From Tibeticola sediminis (GTDB taxonomy: Bacteria; Pseudomonadota; Gammaproteobacteria; Burkholderiales; Burkholderiaceae_C): 64,000 nucleotides of DNA. How positions within the stretch are numbered: position 1 is the first letter of the stretch; the number at the start of each line of letters is the position of its first letter. A program made the position numbers and the translations under genes. This document shows positions 17,425 to 26,837 of this stretch, piece by piece. The notes below the pieces were generated by a model. That model had not been told where the DNA came from and searched no databases. It saw only the letters and a program-made list of their open reading frames with translations. The DNA is taken from the NCBI RefSeq assembly GCF_003843835.1, contig NZ_RKQL01000002.1, positions 124,001 through 188,000 of the forward strand. The letters are read 5' to 3'.

Positions 17425-20142
17425 ATGTCCGTTCCACCCGCACCTTTGTCTCTGCCCGGCGCGTCCGACGCCGACCCCGGCGAAACCCGCGAATGGCTCG
17501 AAGCGCTGTCGGCCGTCATCGAGCGTGAAGGGCCCGATCGCGCCCACTTTCTGCTGGAAGCCTTGCTCGAGCACGCGCGCGAAAACAGCATCGATTTGCC
17601 GTTTTCGGCCAACACGGGCTACGTCAACACGATCGAGCCCGAAGAAGAGGAGCGCAACCCCGGCAATCTCGAGCTCGAAGGGCGGTTGCGCGCCTACATG
17701 CGCTGGAACGCGATGGCCATGGTCGTCAAGGCCAATCGGCTCAACCCGCCCGATGGCGGGGATCTCGGGGGGCACATCAGCTCCTTCCAGTCCCTCGCGC
17801 ACATGCTGGCCGTGGGCTTCAATCATTTCTGGCATGCCGACGACACGGATGCCGGTGGTACGCACGGCGGCGACCTGCTCTACATCCAAGGTCACAGTGC
17901 GCCCGGCATTTACGCCCGGGCGTATCTCGAGGGGCGGCTGACCGAGGAGCAACTGCTGCACTTCCGCCAAGAGGTCGACGGTAAGGGGCTTTCGAGTTAC
18001 CCGCACCCCAAGCTGATGCCCGAGTTCTGGCAGTTTCCGACGGTCTCGATGGGGCTCGGGCCACTGATGGCGATTTATCAAGCGCGCTTTCTGAAGTATT
18101 TGCACGCTCGGGGGATCGCCGACACCGAGCGGCGCAAGGTCTGGGCCTTCTGTGGCGATGGGGAAATGGACGAGCCCGAGAGCATGGGCGCCATCGGCCT
18201 GGCAGCGCGCGAGAAGCTCGACAACCTGATTTTCGTCGTCAACTGCAACCTGCAACGGCTCGATGGGCCGGTCCGCGGCAACGGCAAGATCATTCAGGAG
18301 CTCGAAGCGGAGTTCCGGGGCGCGGGCTGGAACGTCATCAAGGTGATCTGGGGCAGCAACTGGGATCCGCTGCTGGCGCGCGACAAAGAAGGCGTGCTTC
18401 GCCGCATCATGATGGAGACGCTCGACGGCGATTACCAGGCGTTCAAAGCCAACGACGGTGCCTATGTCCGCAAGCATTTCTTTGGCCGCGACCCGAGAGC
18501 GCTCGAGCTCGTCGCGAAGATGAGCGACGAGGACATATGGAACCTGCGCCGCGGCGGTCACGATCCGCAAAAGGTTTACGCCGCCTTCCATCGTGCCTAC
18601 CACCATCGCGGGCAGCCGACGGTGGTGCTGGTCAAAACGGTGAAGGGTTATGGCATGGGCAAGGCGGGCGAGGGCAAGAACACCGCGCACCAGACCAAAA
18701 AGCTCTCGGACGACGACATCCGCCACTTCCGCGACCGCTTCAACATTCCGATTCCCGATTCGGAATTGCCCAAGATTCCGTTTTACAAGCCGGCCGACGA
18801 TACGCCCGAAATGCGCTACTTACACGAGCGGCGCCGGGCGCTGGGCGGCTACCTGCCCAAGCGGCGCACCCGCAGCGACGAGCAGTTCACCGTGCCCGCG
18901 CTGGAGGTGTTCCAGGCCGTGCTCGAGCCCACGGCTCCCGGGCGCGAAATTTCGACCACGCAGGCCTATGTGCGCTTTCTGACCCAGTTGCTGCGCGACC
19001 AGGCGCTGGGGCCGCGGGTGGTTCCCATCCTGGTCGACGAGGCGCGCACCTTTGGCATGGAGGGCTTGTTCCGACAGATCGGGATTTACAACCCCGAAGG
19101 TCAGAAATACACCCCGGTCGACAAAGACCAGGTGATGTACTACCGCGAGGACCAGGCCGGCCAGATCTTGCAGGAGGGCATCAACGAAGCCGGCGGCATG
19201 AGCAGCTGGATCGCTGCGGCCACCTCGTACTCGACGAACAACCGCATCATGGTGCCGTTTTTCGTCTATTACTCGATGTTCGGCTTCCAGCGCGTGGGCG
19301 ACCTCGCTTGGGCAGCGGGCGACATGCAGGCGCGCGGCTTTTTGCTCGGGGGCACGAGCGGCCGGACGACCCTCAACGGGGAAGGGCTGCAACACGAAGA
19401 CGGGCACAGCCACATCCTCTCCGGGGTGATTCCCAACTGCGTGAGCTACGACCCGACTTTTGCGCATGAGGTCGGCGTGATCTTGCACCATGGGCTCAAG
19501 CGCATGGTCGAGCGTCAGGAGAACGTCTTTTTCTATGTGACGCTGCTCAATGAGAACTACGCCATGCCGGGCCTGACGCCGGGCACCGAAGAGCAGATCA
19601 TCAAGGGCATGTATCTGTGCAAAGAGGGCCCGAAGCTCACGCCGCGCGTGCAGTTGCTCGGCAGCGGCTCCATCCTGCGCGAGAGTCTCGCGGCGCAGGA
19701 GCTGCTCGCCACCGACTGGGGGGTCGCCGCCAACGTCTGGAGCTGCCCGAGCTTTACCGAGTTGGCCCGCGACGGCCACGACTGCGAGCGGTGGAATCTG
19801 CTGCACCCGACCGAGACGCCGCGCGTGCCGTTCGCGACGCAGCAACTGGCGCCGCACGCGGGGCCCGTCATTGCATCGACCGATTACATCCGCAGCTTCC
19901 CTGAGCAAATTCGGCCCTTCATTCCCAAGGGCAGAAGCTACAAAGTTCTCGGAACCGATGGGTTTGGCCGCAGCGACTTCCGATACAAGTTGCGGGAACA
20001 TTTCGAGATCGATCGCCGCTACATCACCGTGGCGGCGCTCAAGTCGCTGAGCGAAGACGGCACCGTGCCGGCTGCGACGGTGGCCGAGGCGATCCGCAAA
20101 TACGGCCTGCAAGCCGACCGCATCAACCCGCTGCTCGCCTGA
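17425..20142 (+). CDS. aceE: Pyruvate dehydrogenase E1 component, homodimeric
   Basis: Thiamine-diphosphate enzyme that decarboxylates pyruvate and acetylates the lipoyl groups of E2. At 905 residues it is the single-chain type found in Gram-negative bacteria. The thiamine site is seen in GDGEMDEPES followed by VVNCNLQRLDGP; GHISSFQSLAHML and the later EDQAGQILQEGI segment are also family features. The start follows GAGGAG (17412-17417) with 7-bp spacing. First gene of aceE-aceF-lpdA; aceF starts 24 bp after its stop. Confidence 0.97.
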   Translation: MSVPPAPLSLPGASDADPGETREWLEALSAVIEREGPDRAHFLLEALLEHARENSIDLPFSANTGYVNTIEPEEEERNPGNLELEGRLRAYMRWNAMAMVVKANRLNPPDGGDLGGHISSFQSLAHMLAVGFNHFWHADDTDAGGTHGGDLLYIQGHSAPGIYARAYLEGRLTEEQLLHFRQEVDGKGLSSYPHPKLMPEFWQFPTVSMGLGPLMAIYQARFLKYLHARGIADTERRKVWAFCGDGEMDEPESMGAIGLAAREKLDNLIFVVNCNLQRLDGPVRGNGKIIQELEAEFRGAGWNVIKVIWGSNWDPLLARDKEGVLRRIMMETLDGDYQAFKANDGAYVRKHFFGRDPRALELVAKMSDEDIWNLRRGGHDPQKVYAAFHRAYHHRGQPTVVLVKTVKGYGMGKAGEGKNTAHQTKKLSDDDIRHFRDRFNIPIPDSELPKIPFYKPADDTPEMRYLHERRRALGGYLPKRRTRSDEQFTVPALEVFQAVLEPTAPGREISTTQAYVRFLTQLLRDQALGPRVVPILVDEARTFGMEGLFRQIGIYNPEGQKYTPVDKDQVMYYREDQAGQILQEGINEAGGMSSWIAAATSYSTNNRIMVPFFVYYSMFGFQRVGDLAWAAGDMQARGFLLGGTSGRTTLNGEGLQHEDGHSHILSGVIPNCVSYDPTFAHEVGVILHHGLKRMVERQENVFFYVTLLNENYAMPGLTPGTEEQIIKGMYLCKEGPKLTPRVQLLGSGSILRESLAAQELLATDWGVAANVWSCPSFTELARDGHDCERWNLLHPTETPRVPFATQQLAPHAGPVIASTDYIRSFPEQIRPFIPKGRSYKVLGTDGFGRSDFRYKLREHFEIDRRYITVAALKSLSEDGTVPAATVAEAIRKYGLQADRINPLLA

Positions 20143-20166
20143 GCCTGCCACCGCAAGGAGATCCAC

Positions 20167-21552
20167 ATGGCATTGGTGGAAGTCAAGGTTCCCGACATCG
20201 GGGACTTCAAGGATGTGTCCGTCATCGAGCTGCTCGTCCAACCGGGCGACACGATCGCGCTCGATCAGAGCCTGCTCACCGTCGAGTCCGACAAAGCTTC
20301 GATGGAGATTCCGTCCTCCGTTGCAGGCGTCGTGCGTGAGCTGCGCGTGGCGCTCGGGGATCGGGTCAGCGAAGGCTCGGTGATCGCCCTCGTCGAGACC
20401 GCCGAGGGAGGGGCAGCCCCAGAGCCCGAAGCCGCGCCAGCCATCGCGGCCCCGGCGCAGCAGACAGCGGCGCCGCAGGCGGCCGTGGCCGCATCGACGC
20501 CCACGGCCGCGCCCATGCCCACATCGGCCGAGCGACCCGTCGAGCCCTTGATGCGCGCCGCAGCCCCGCTGGTCGCCGCGGTCGCGGCCGCCCCCGATGC
20601 GACGCGCCTGGCGAGCTTGCCGCACGCATCGCCTTCGGTGCGCCGCTTTGCGCGTGAACTCGGGGTACCGCTCGAAGAGGTCACGGGTACTGGCCCCAAA
20701 GGCCGGATCACGCTCGAAGACGTGCGCAACTTCAGCCGTGCGGTCATGCAGGGCCAGCTTCAAACCCGCGCGCAAGCCGAGCGTTTCGTGCAGGCGCAAG
20801 CAGCGTCGCCCGCCGTCTTGGCCGATTTGCTGCCCTGGCCGCAGGTGGACTTTGCGAAATTCGGCCCCGTCGAGCGCAAGGAGCGGCCCCGAATCAAAAA
20901 GATCAGCGGCGCCAACCTGCACCGCAACTGGGTGATGATTCCGCATGTCACCCACCACGAAAACGCGGATGTCACGGATCTCGAGGCGCTTCGGGTGGCG
21001 CTCAACCAAGAGCACGAGAAACAGGGCATCAAGTTCACCATGCTGGCTTTCGTCATCAAGGCGGTGGTGGCGGCGCTGCAGAAATTCCCGGAGTTCAATG
21101 CCTCGCTCGACGGGGACGCGCTGATTTACAAAAAATACTTCCACATCGGCTTTGCTGCCGATACGCCCAACGGCCTGGTCGTTCCGGTGCTCAAGGATGC
21201 CGACCGCAAGGGGCTGGTTCAGATCAGCCAGGAGCTCTCCCAGTTGTCGGCCAAGGCGCGCGAGGGCAAGCTCACGCCGGCCGAGATGTCGGGCGGGTGC
21301 TTCAGCATCTCGTCGCTCGGGGGCATAGGGGGCCGTTACTTCACGCCGATCGTCAATGCGCCCGAGGTCGCGATCCTCGGCTTGACCAAGACCTTCAGGG
21401 AGCCGGTCTGGAACGGCGAGGCATTCACACCGCGCCTGACTTTGCCCATGTCTTTATCGTATGACCACCGGGTGATCGACGGAGCGGCCGCCGCCCGATT
21501 TGCGGCCTACCTGAGTCAGTTGCTTGGCGATTTCCGCCGGGTTTTGCTTTGA
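20167..21552 (+). CDS. aceF: Pyruvate dehydrogenase E2, dihydrolipoamide acetyltransferase
   Basis: Core acetyltransferase of the complex, 461 residues. It has a single N-terminal lipoyl domain (Lys in ESDKASMEIPS, about residue 44) where E. coli has three, then an Ala/Pro-rich linker. A subunit-binding domain lies near residues 155-190 (PSVRRFARELGVPLEEV), and the catalytic domain ends with SLSYDHRVIDGA. An AAGGAG site precedes the ATG by 6 bp. The lpdA reading frame begins 14 bp after its stop. Confidence 0.97.
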   Translation: MALVEVKVPDIGDFKDVSVIELLVQPGDTIALDQSLLTVESDKASMEIPSSVAGVVRELRVALGDRVSEGSVIALVETAEGGAAPEPEAAPAIAAPAQQTAAPQAAVAASTPTAAPMPTSAERPVEPLMRAAAPLVAAVAAAPDATRLASLPHASPSVRRFARELGVPLEEVTGTGPKGRITLEDVRNFSRAVMQGQLQTRAQAERFVQAQAASPAVLADLLPWPQVDFAKFGPVERKERPRIKKISGANLHRNWVMIPHVTHHENADVTDLEALRVALNQEHEKQGIKFTMLAFVIKAVVAALQKFPEFNASLDGDALIYKKYFHIGFAADTPNGLVVPVLKDADRKGLVQISQELSQLSAKAREGKLTPAEMSGGCFSISSLGGIGGRYFTPIVNAPEVAILGLTKTFREPVWNGEAFTPRLTLPMSLSYDHRVIDGAAAARFAAYLSQLLGDFRRVLL

Positions 21553-21566
21553 GCGGGGAGCGTCGG

Positions 21567-23447
21567 ATGGCACAAATCGAAGTCAAAGTCCCAGACATCG
21601 GGGACTTCAAGGATGTCGCGGTCATCGAACTGCTGGTGCGGCCGGGGGACCGGGTTGCGGTGGATCAGAGCTTGGTCACGGTCGAGTCGGACAAGGCTTC
21701 GATGGAAATTCCCTCGGGCCACGCTGGGGTGGTCACCGAGCTGCTGGTCCAGCTGGGCGACAAGGTCAGCGAGGGCACGCCTTTGCTGCGGCTCGAGACG
21801 GCTGCGGATGCCGGCGTAGGCCGGACGGCCGCCGAGCCCACAGGAGGGGGCGCGCTGGCCAATTTGGAGCAAAAAGCCGCGGATGCCAGCGAAAAAAGCT
21901 CTTCTGTAGCTCCTGAAAAAGGAGCGTCTGATGCGGTGGCGGCGCCCCCGGCACCGGCGGGCGCGGCACCCGAATCCCAGGCGGACTGCGATTTGCTCGT
22001 TCTCGGCGGCGGCCCTGGCGGCTACTCGGCGGCGTTCCGCGCGGCGGACCTGGGCTTGAAGGTGGTGCTGGTCGAGCGCTACGCCCAGCTGGGCGGGGTC
22101 TGCCTCAACGTCGGCTGCATCCCGAGCAAGGCTCTGCTGCATGTGGCGGCGGTGATCGACGAGACGCGTCATCTGGCTGCGGCCGGCGTCTCGTTTGGCG
22201 AACCCAGGGTCGACATCGACACGCTGCGTGCGCACAAGCAAAAGGTGGTGAGCAAGCTCAATGGGGGTCTCGCGGCCATGGCCAAGATGCGCAAGGTCAC
22301 GGTCGTGCGTGGCTATGCGAGCTTCACGGGTCCGCACGAGGTCGAAGTCGAAGAAACCACGGGCAGCGGGCAGGACAAGACCGGGGTGCGGCAGCGCCTG
22401 GGGTTCCGTCGCTGCATCATCGCCGCGGGCTCGCAGGCCGTGCGCTTGCCCTTCCTGCCCGATGACCCGCGCATCATCGATTCCACCGGGGCACTGGAAC
22501 TCGCGGGCGTGCCCGAAAAAATGCTCATCATCGGTGGCGGCATCATCGGCCTGGAAATGGGCACCGTCTACAGCACGCTGGGGGCGCGTCTCGACGTGGT
22601 CGAAATGCTCGACGGACTGATGCCGGGGGCTGACCGCGACCTGGTGCGGGTCTGGGAGAAGCTGAACAAACCGCGCTTCGACCGTATCCTGCTCAAGACA
22701 CGCACCGTTGCCGCCGAAGCGACCGCCGAGGGCATTCGCGTGCAGTTCGAAGGGCTCGACGGCACCCAGAGCGTCGGGGTTTACGACCGTGTGCTGCAAG
22801 CGGTCGGCCGCAGCCCCAACGGCCGCAAGATCGGCGCGGAGCAGGCCGGTGTTGCGGTCAATGAGCGCGGCTTCATCCCCGTCGACGCGCAAATGCGCAC
22901 CAACGTCGCGCACATCCACGCCATCGGTGACATCGTCGGGCAGCCCATGCTGGCGCACAAGGCGGTGCACGAAGGGCATGTGGCCGCCGAGGTCATTGCC
23001 GGCGAATTGCTCGGCGACCGGGCCCTCGCGGCGTCCACGTTCGACGCCCGAGTGATACCGAGCGTGGCCTACACCGACCCGGAGATCGCCTGGGTCGGCC
23101 TCACCGAAGACCAAGCCAAGGCCCAGGGCATCCCGGTCAAGAAGGGCCTGTTCCCCTGGAGTGCTTCCGGGCGCGCGATCGCCAACGGCCGGGACGAGGG
23201 TTTCACCAAGCTGCTGTTCGACGATCGCCCCGAAGCGCAGGGCCACGGCCGAATTCTGGGGGGTGGCATCGTCGGCACCCACGCCGGCGACATGATCGGC
23301 GAGGTGGCCCTGGCGATCGAGATGGGTGCCGACGCGGTCGATATCGGCAGCACCATCCACCCGCACCCGACGCTGGGCGAGAGTCTGGGCATGGCCGCCG
23401 AAGTGGCACACGGCTCTTGTACCGACGTGCCACCGCAAAGGAAGTAA
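21567..23447 (+). CDS. lpdA: Dihydrolipoyl dehydrogenase with N-terminal lipoyl domain (E3)
   Basis: FAD enzyme that reoxidises dihydrolipoamide, 626 residues. An added lipoyl domain (residues about 1-80, ESDKASMEIPS) and an Ala-rich linker precede the E3 body, an arrangement common in Burkholderiales and Neisseria. The FAD site is LGGGPGGYSAAFRAADLG, the redox disulfide is in GGVCLNVGCIPSK, the NAD fold GGGIIGLEMG, and the C-terminal base HPHPTLGE. The ATG at 21567 follows GGGGAG; a TTG 18 bp upstream is less likely. Its TAA stop touches a decayed repeat end. Confidence 0.96.
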   Translation: MAQIEVKVPDIGDFKDVAVIELLVRPGDRVAVDQSLVTVESDKASMEIPSGHAGVVTELLVQLGDKVSEGTPLLRLETAADAGVGRTAAEPTGGGALANLEQKAADASEKSSSVAPEKGASDAVAAPPAPAGAAPESQADCDLLVLGGGPGGYSAAFRAADLGLKVVLVERYAQLGGVCLNVGCIPSKALLHVAAVIDETRHLAAAGVSFGEPRVDIDTLRAHKQKVVSKLNGGLAAMAKMRKVTVVRGYASFTGPHEVEVEETTGSGQDKTGVRQRLGFRRCIIAAGSQAVRLPFLPDDPRIIDSTGALELAGVPEKMLIIGGGIIGLEMGTVYSTLGARLDVVEMLDGLMPGADRDLVRVWEKLNKPRFDRILLKTRTVAAEATAEGIRVQFEGLDGTQSVGVYDRVLQAVGRSPNGRKIGAEQAGVAVNERGFIPVDAQMRTNVAHIHAIGDIVGQPMLAHKAVHEGHVAAEVIAGELLGDRALAASTFDARVIPSVAYTDPEIAWVGLTEDQAKAQGIPVKKGLFPWSASGRAIANGRDEGFTKLLFDDRPEAQGHGRILGGGIVGTHAGDMIGEVALAIEMGADAVDIGSTIHPHPTLGESLGMAAEVAHGSCTDVPPQRK

Positions 23448-23552
23448 GGCAACCCTGAATAAAGGCCCCGCGAGTGTGGGCCTCGGCACACGGCCGCCGA
23501 TCCTCGGCGCGGCCTGTGTCGGGGGGGCACTGGGGCTGTCTCAGCCTGGCTG
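23448..23552. repeat. Decayed relative of the GGYAACGCTGAA element
   Basis: Directly after the lpdA stop, GTAA is followed by GGCAACCCTGAATAAAGG, close to the end of the G1/G2 elements and in the same relation to GTAA. A poor match to the opposite end lies near 23532-23552 (CTGTCTCAGCCTGGC). The middle does not match the cassette. It fills the gap between lpdA and a convergent gene and may serve as a transcription end. The assignment is tentative. Confidence 0.45.
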
Positions 23553-23557
23553 CGGGC

Positions 23558-24118
23558 TCAGAGCACTTTGAACAGCTTCTCGCGGAACCCGGGTAGGCGC
23601 TTGGCCCCGATGGTGCTGCTGGCGATCGTCTCGGCCCAGCGTGGGTAGACGCGGCGCACCTCCTCGACGGTCTTGCACGCGAAGATGGCCTCCAGCAGCG
23701 ACAGACGCGTGTTGGGCTGGAAGATGGTGTTGACCGTGTTCATCATGAAGTTCCGGGCCATTTCGACATCCTTGGCGCTGCGCTCGGAGGGGTCGGGCAG
23801 CATGGCAAGGTCGTCCGGCTCAGAAGGACGGGTTGCCGGGGCCGGCGCCGGGCTGGCCGAGCGCGACGCCGTCGACGAGGAGGAAGTTGCCGCCCGCCCC
23901 AGCGAATGGATGCAGCCTTTCTCCCACAGCACGGTGAGGACGTCTGGCAGCGAGACGTTGCCCGCCAGCGTCGCGAGTTCGGCATAGCTCCGCTTGCCGT
24001 CGATCAAGATCAACACGCGACGCTCCAGGGGGGAGAGGCCGAGTTTGCGCGCCTGCATCTCCTCGGTACCGACAGGCGTTTTTCCGAGGATGGTCGATGT
24101 GAAATCCGCGGGGGTCAT
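23558..24118 (-). CDS. Hypothetical protein, two small domains
   Basis: I do not recognise a named family. The 186-residue protein has an N-terminal part with a winged-helix-like pattern (GLSPLERRVLILIDGKRS, then LPDVLTVLWEKGCI). A low-complexity Ser/Ala/Pro linker follows at about 80-105, and then a helical C-terminal part (MARNFMMNTVNTIF through RLPGFREKLFKVL). No signal or membrane segment is visible. A regulatory or adaptor role would be guesswork. It stands alone on the minus strand, convergent with lpdA. Confidence 0.7.
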   Translation of the reverse strand: MTPADFTSTILGKTPVGTEEMQARKLGLSPLERRVLILIDGKRSYAELATLAGNVSLPDVLTVLWEKGCIHSLGRAATSSSSTASRSASPAPAPATRPSEPDDLAMLPDPSERSAKDVEMARNFMMNTVNTIFQPNTRLSLLEAIFACKTVEEVRRVYPRWAETIASSTIGAKRLPGFREKLFKVL

Positions 24119-24387
24119 GTCGTCGAGGTAAGGCGGGTAAAGGGTTTTCCAAACAGACTGTAACTTTTGCAGGAATTATTCCCACTGGCGCTTGACTGCG
24201 CATCGTCGTTTTCCCGGTGTGCACGTCTAGGCATCTGGCCAACTTCTGGACGCTCCGGGCATGCGATATGTGGGAGGCCTGCAAAATGTGGCGCAAAGGC
24301 ATTCAAACTGTGGAATATGTCCTCGCTCGATCCATCGCAATCCAATACAGTTGGTAACAACCCCGGCAAGGGGATGGAGCGGTGATC

Positions 24388-25140
24388 ATGGGTCTCGATG
24401 GCGTTGTTTGGATTTCGGTGGTGTTGGCGTTGGCTGCGGGCCTGGGGGCCGGCGTTGCGCTGGCCCGGTGGCTGCAGCGTCGGACGGCTCGTGCGCCGCG
24501 TCGCTTGCCGCGCCACTGGCCGCTCGTGCCGCGGCTGCTGGCCAACAGCGAGGAGCGGCGCGTCTGGCGTTGGCTGGTTCGTGCCTTCTACGACCACCAC
24601 GTCATGATCAAGGTGGCCGTCACGCGATTCACCTTGCCGCGCAAGGGCGAGGACGCACGGCAATGGTATGAAATCCTCAATGGTGTCTACTGCACCTTTA
24701 CGGTCTGCACCGCGGGCGGGCAGGTTCTCGGCTGCGTCGATGTTCCAGGGCGCAAGGGCCTGTCCGAGTCGAACCGGCAACTCAAGCAAACCCTGTTGAC
24801 CCAGTGCGGCATCGCGTATTGGATCGTGAACCCGGAGCGCTTGCCGACCATCACGGATATACGCACGGCATTCCTTGGCGACACCGGTGCCGCCATGACC
24901 CGCGCCAACGCCGCGGAAGGAGAGGCAATCAAGGTCGCCCGAGCAGCACTTCATGCCGCCGTCGAGCGGCAGCGGGTCATCCGTCAGAGTGAGATTTCAT
25001 CCCTCGGTGGTTCCGATGAAGCCTCGGTCGCCGGCCCCCTCACTGCGATGCCCGAGGGAATGCCTGCAGCCCCGGTCGTCTATGCGCCTCAGGAAAATTC
25101 CTTCCTTACCCCGCTCGACAGCCGCAAGGCGGACTTGTAA
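24388..25140 (+). CDS. Membrane-anchored DUF2726-like protein
   Basis: A 250-residue protein. A single N-terminal membrane segment (about residues 5-28) is followed by basic residues and a soluble domain. The part VLGCVDVPGRKGLSESNR, then LLTQCGIAYWIVN, resembles DUF2726, a family with a nuclease-like fold; whether it has catalytic residues is unclear. The ATG at 24388 is chosen because GGAG lies 8 bp upstream; a GTG at 24382 is too close to that site. The TAA stop is part of the 4-bp repeat flanking the next element. Confidence 0.65.
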   Translation: MGLDGVVWISVVLALAAGLGAGVALARWLQRRTARAPRRLPRHWPLVPRLLANSEERRVWRWLVRAFYDHHVMIKVAVTRFTLPRKGEDARQWYEILNGVYCTFTVCTAGGQVLGCVDVPGRKGLSESNRQLKQTLLTQCGIAYWIVNPERLPTITDIRTAFLGDTGAAMTRANAAEGEAIKVARAALHAAVERQRVIRQSEISSLGGSDEASVAGPLTAMPEGMPAAPVVYAPQENSFLTPLDSRKADL

Positions 25141-25302
25141 GGCGACGCTGGACAAGTCCCCCGCGCGCCGCGCATCCCGTCTGCGGGCGGTCTGCGTCGA
25201 AAGCAATTCCTCTCCATAGCTGCGGCTATGGCCGCGGTTTGCGCCTCGCATCTCATCCCGCAGCCGGGCGCGCGCCATCACGGGAACTTGTTCAGCGTTG
25301 CC
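25141..25302 (-). mobile_element. MITE-like element, GGYAACGCTGAA family, full copy (G2)
   Basis: A 162-bp element, the reverse-oriented sister of G1 and similar to it along its length. Ends are GGCGACGCTGGACAAGT on the left and the complement of GGCAACGCTGAACAAGT on the right. The 4-bp repeat GTAA flanks it at 25137-25140 and 25303-25306; the left copy contains the stop codon of the preceding gene. The cassette (25198-25246, minus strand) is the most diverged of the five. Confidence 0.85.
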
Positions 25303-25537
25303 GTAACGATCGCGATGGGGCAGCCGCGTGGACCCTTGTGATCCTCTCTACCCGCAAATTTCGTGGGCTTGACGCCACCGTCTGTGCCGACGAGGGCGAA
25401 CCGGCCATTTGTAACGGGTTTTTTTCTTGCGGGCCAGAGCAGCCGCGCGAATAATCGTGCAAGGTTCCCCTGAGACAACAGTTTTGAAGCAGGGGTTTTG
25501 GGACTACTCCCGTCACTTTGATGAAGAGAGGGGGCTT
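25303..25537. other. Intergenic leader region before the lipoprotein pair
   Basis: Between element G2 and the lipoprotein gene at 25538. The stretch is richer in A and T than its neighbours and contains CCCCTG and CAGGGG arms near 25466-25500 with a short T run after, which could be a weak terminator or a leader hairpin. No open frame with a convincing start is seen, and no certain promoter. Confidence 0.3.
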
Positions 25538-26212
25538 GTGTTGAAACACTTGCGTGCAATGACGGCTCTAGTGAGCCTCGGGGTGCTGGTGGCTGGATGT
25601 GCTACATCACCGATTCCTGTTTCGGAGAACTTTCCGTTGACGGTTCAGCCCAAAGTTCGGTCTGCGGGGCATTGGGGCCTGTTGTCCAAAGACATCGTGG
25701 CGCAAACCCTCGACACCTTGGATCGGGCTGGCGCTGGGGCATCGCCGCTTTTCGTGGCGACTCCGGAGAATGCCTCGACATTCGACACGGCCTTCCGTGA
25801 GTTCCTGATCAGCGAACTGGTGAAGGCCGGGAAGGTGGTCCAGGGCAATCCGACGGGCGCGCTGCAGCTGACCTACAAGGCTCAAGTCGTTCGTCACAAC
25901 AGCCCGAGGCCACACTTTGTTCCCGGTCGTTTCACGATGATCGCTGCCGGGCTTTTTGCGGCATATGGGCTGCGGCACGAGCATCTCGACACCCAACTCG
26001 CCGGAGGGCTGGCCCTTGCTGGGATTGCCGACTACGTCGCGAGTGTTGATTCTGGTGGGCCCACTGCGACCGAGCTGGTGTTGACGACAACGGTCGCGTC
26101 GGGTGATCGTTACTTGACTCGAAAGACCGACGTGTATTACATCGAGGAGGCTGACGCAACCCTCTTCGCCGCGTTGCGTGCACCGAAGACGATGAAGGTG
26201 GTGGGGCCATGA
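25538..26212 (+). CDS. Lipoprotein of unknown function
   Basis: A 224-residue protein with a lipoprotein signal: hydrophobic segment after KHLRAMTALVSLG and lipobox LVAGC, so the mature protein begins at Cys. No family recognised. Near residue 130 a second hydrophobic stretch lies around MIAAGLFAAYGLRHE and GGLALAGIADYVA. The GTG at 25538 is used, with GAGAGGGGG just upstream; an adjacent TTG is possible. Its stop overlaps the next start (ATGA), so the two lipoproteins are probably made together. Confidence 0.72.
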   Translation: MLKHLRAMTALVSLGVLVAGCATSPIPVSENFPLTVQPKVRSAGHWGLLSKDIVAQTLDTLDRAGAGASPLFVATPENASTFDTAFREFLISELVKAGKVVQGNPTGALQLTYKAQVVRHNSPRPHFVPGRFTMIAAGLFAAYGLRHEHLDTQLAGGLALAGIADYVASVDSGGPTATELVLTTTVASGDRYLTRKTDVYYIEEADATLFAALRAPKTMKVVGP

Positions 26213-26781
26213 ACGGGAAGATGATTTTTCAAGGGACGCTGCTGGCCGTTGCGGCGCTTTCTCTTTTGGGAGGTTGTACGCCATCTCCGGTGGTTCGGTC
26301 CGAGCCGAGCTACGAGGAGGCTGCGGCGAGTAAATTCGTGGCGACGAATCGTGCGGCTGCGGAACAACTGATCGCGGGGCTTGATCGGCGGTCCTTGGGT
26401 GACGGCCCAGTCTTGGTTGCGACGATCGTCAATGTGAATGACCTGCGTCGCTCGGCCCCGTTGGGACGGACCCTGTCAGAACAATATGCTTCCAGCATCG
26501 CGATGGCGGGATTCGACGTCAAGGAGATGAAGCTCCGTGGCGATGTTTTCGTGAAAGAAGAGACCGGGGAATTGTTGCTCTCTCGCGAGGTGAAGGACAT
26601 CGCCAGGAGCCACAGTGCCAGCTTCGTCCTGGTGGGAACCTATTCGCCGGCTGCGACCGTCACTTATGTCAGTCTGAAACTGGTGCGCACGGAGGACGGT
26701 CGCATTCTTCGCGCAACCGATTACGCTTTGCCGAATGATCGGGACGTGATGCGCTTGCTTCAGCCGCCTGTTCTTCGGTGA
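26209..26781 (+). CDS. FlgO-like lipoprotein
   Basis: A 190-residue lipoprotein with signal segment MIFQGTLLAVAALSLLGGC (lipobox LLGGC). The body looks like the FlgO domain of outer-membrane proteins first described with flagella: FVATNRAAAEQLIAGL, ATIVNVNDLRRSAPLGRT, LSEQYASSIAMAGFDV and FVLVGTYSPAATVTYVS. No flagellar gene is nearby, so a flagellar role is not implied. It is translationally coupled to the lipoprotein gene before it and is followed by a strong terminator. Confidence 0.72.
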   Translation: MNGKMIFQGTLLAVAALSLLGGCTPSPVVRSEPSYEEAAASKFVATNRAAAEQLIAGLDRRSLGDGPVLVATIVNVNDLRRSAPLGRTLSEQYASSIAMAGFDVKEMKLRGDVFVKEETGELLLSREVKDIARSHSASFVLVGTYSPAATVTYVSLKLVRTEDGRILRATDYALPNDRDVMRLLQPPVLR

Positions 26782-26801
26782 CGGCATCGCGACTAAAAGA
26801 A

Positions 26802-26830
26802 AACCCTGCGTCGCACACGCAGGGTTTTTT
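26802..26830. terminator. Rho-independent terminator, both directions
   Basis: A 10-bp perfect stem (AACCCTGCGT with ACGCAGGGTT) and 5-base loop, followed on the plus strand by six T and on the minus strand by TTTTCTTTT. It ends the lipoprotein operon on the plus strand and the 4.5S RNA gene on the minus strand. Confidence 0.9.
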
Positions 26831-26837
26831 GTTGGGT

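Noticed and set aside
18820-21144. 774-codon minus-strand open frame opposite aceE and aceF
   Set aside because: Both plus-strand genes are certain. Long antisense frames are expected here because stop codons are rare in GC-rich DNA.
25464-25505. CCCCTG ... CAGGGG hairpin with a short T run, taken at first as a terminator
   Set aside because: The loop is long (about 17 bases) and the T run has only four T, so it is not convincing.
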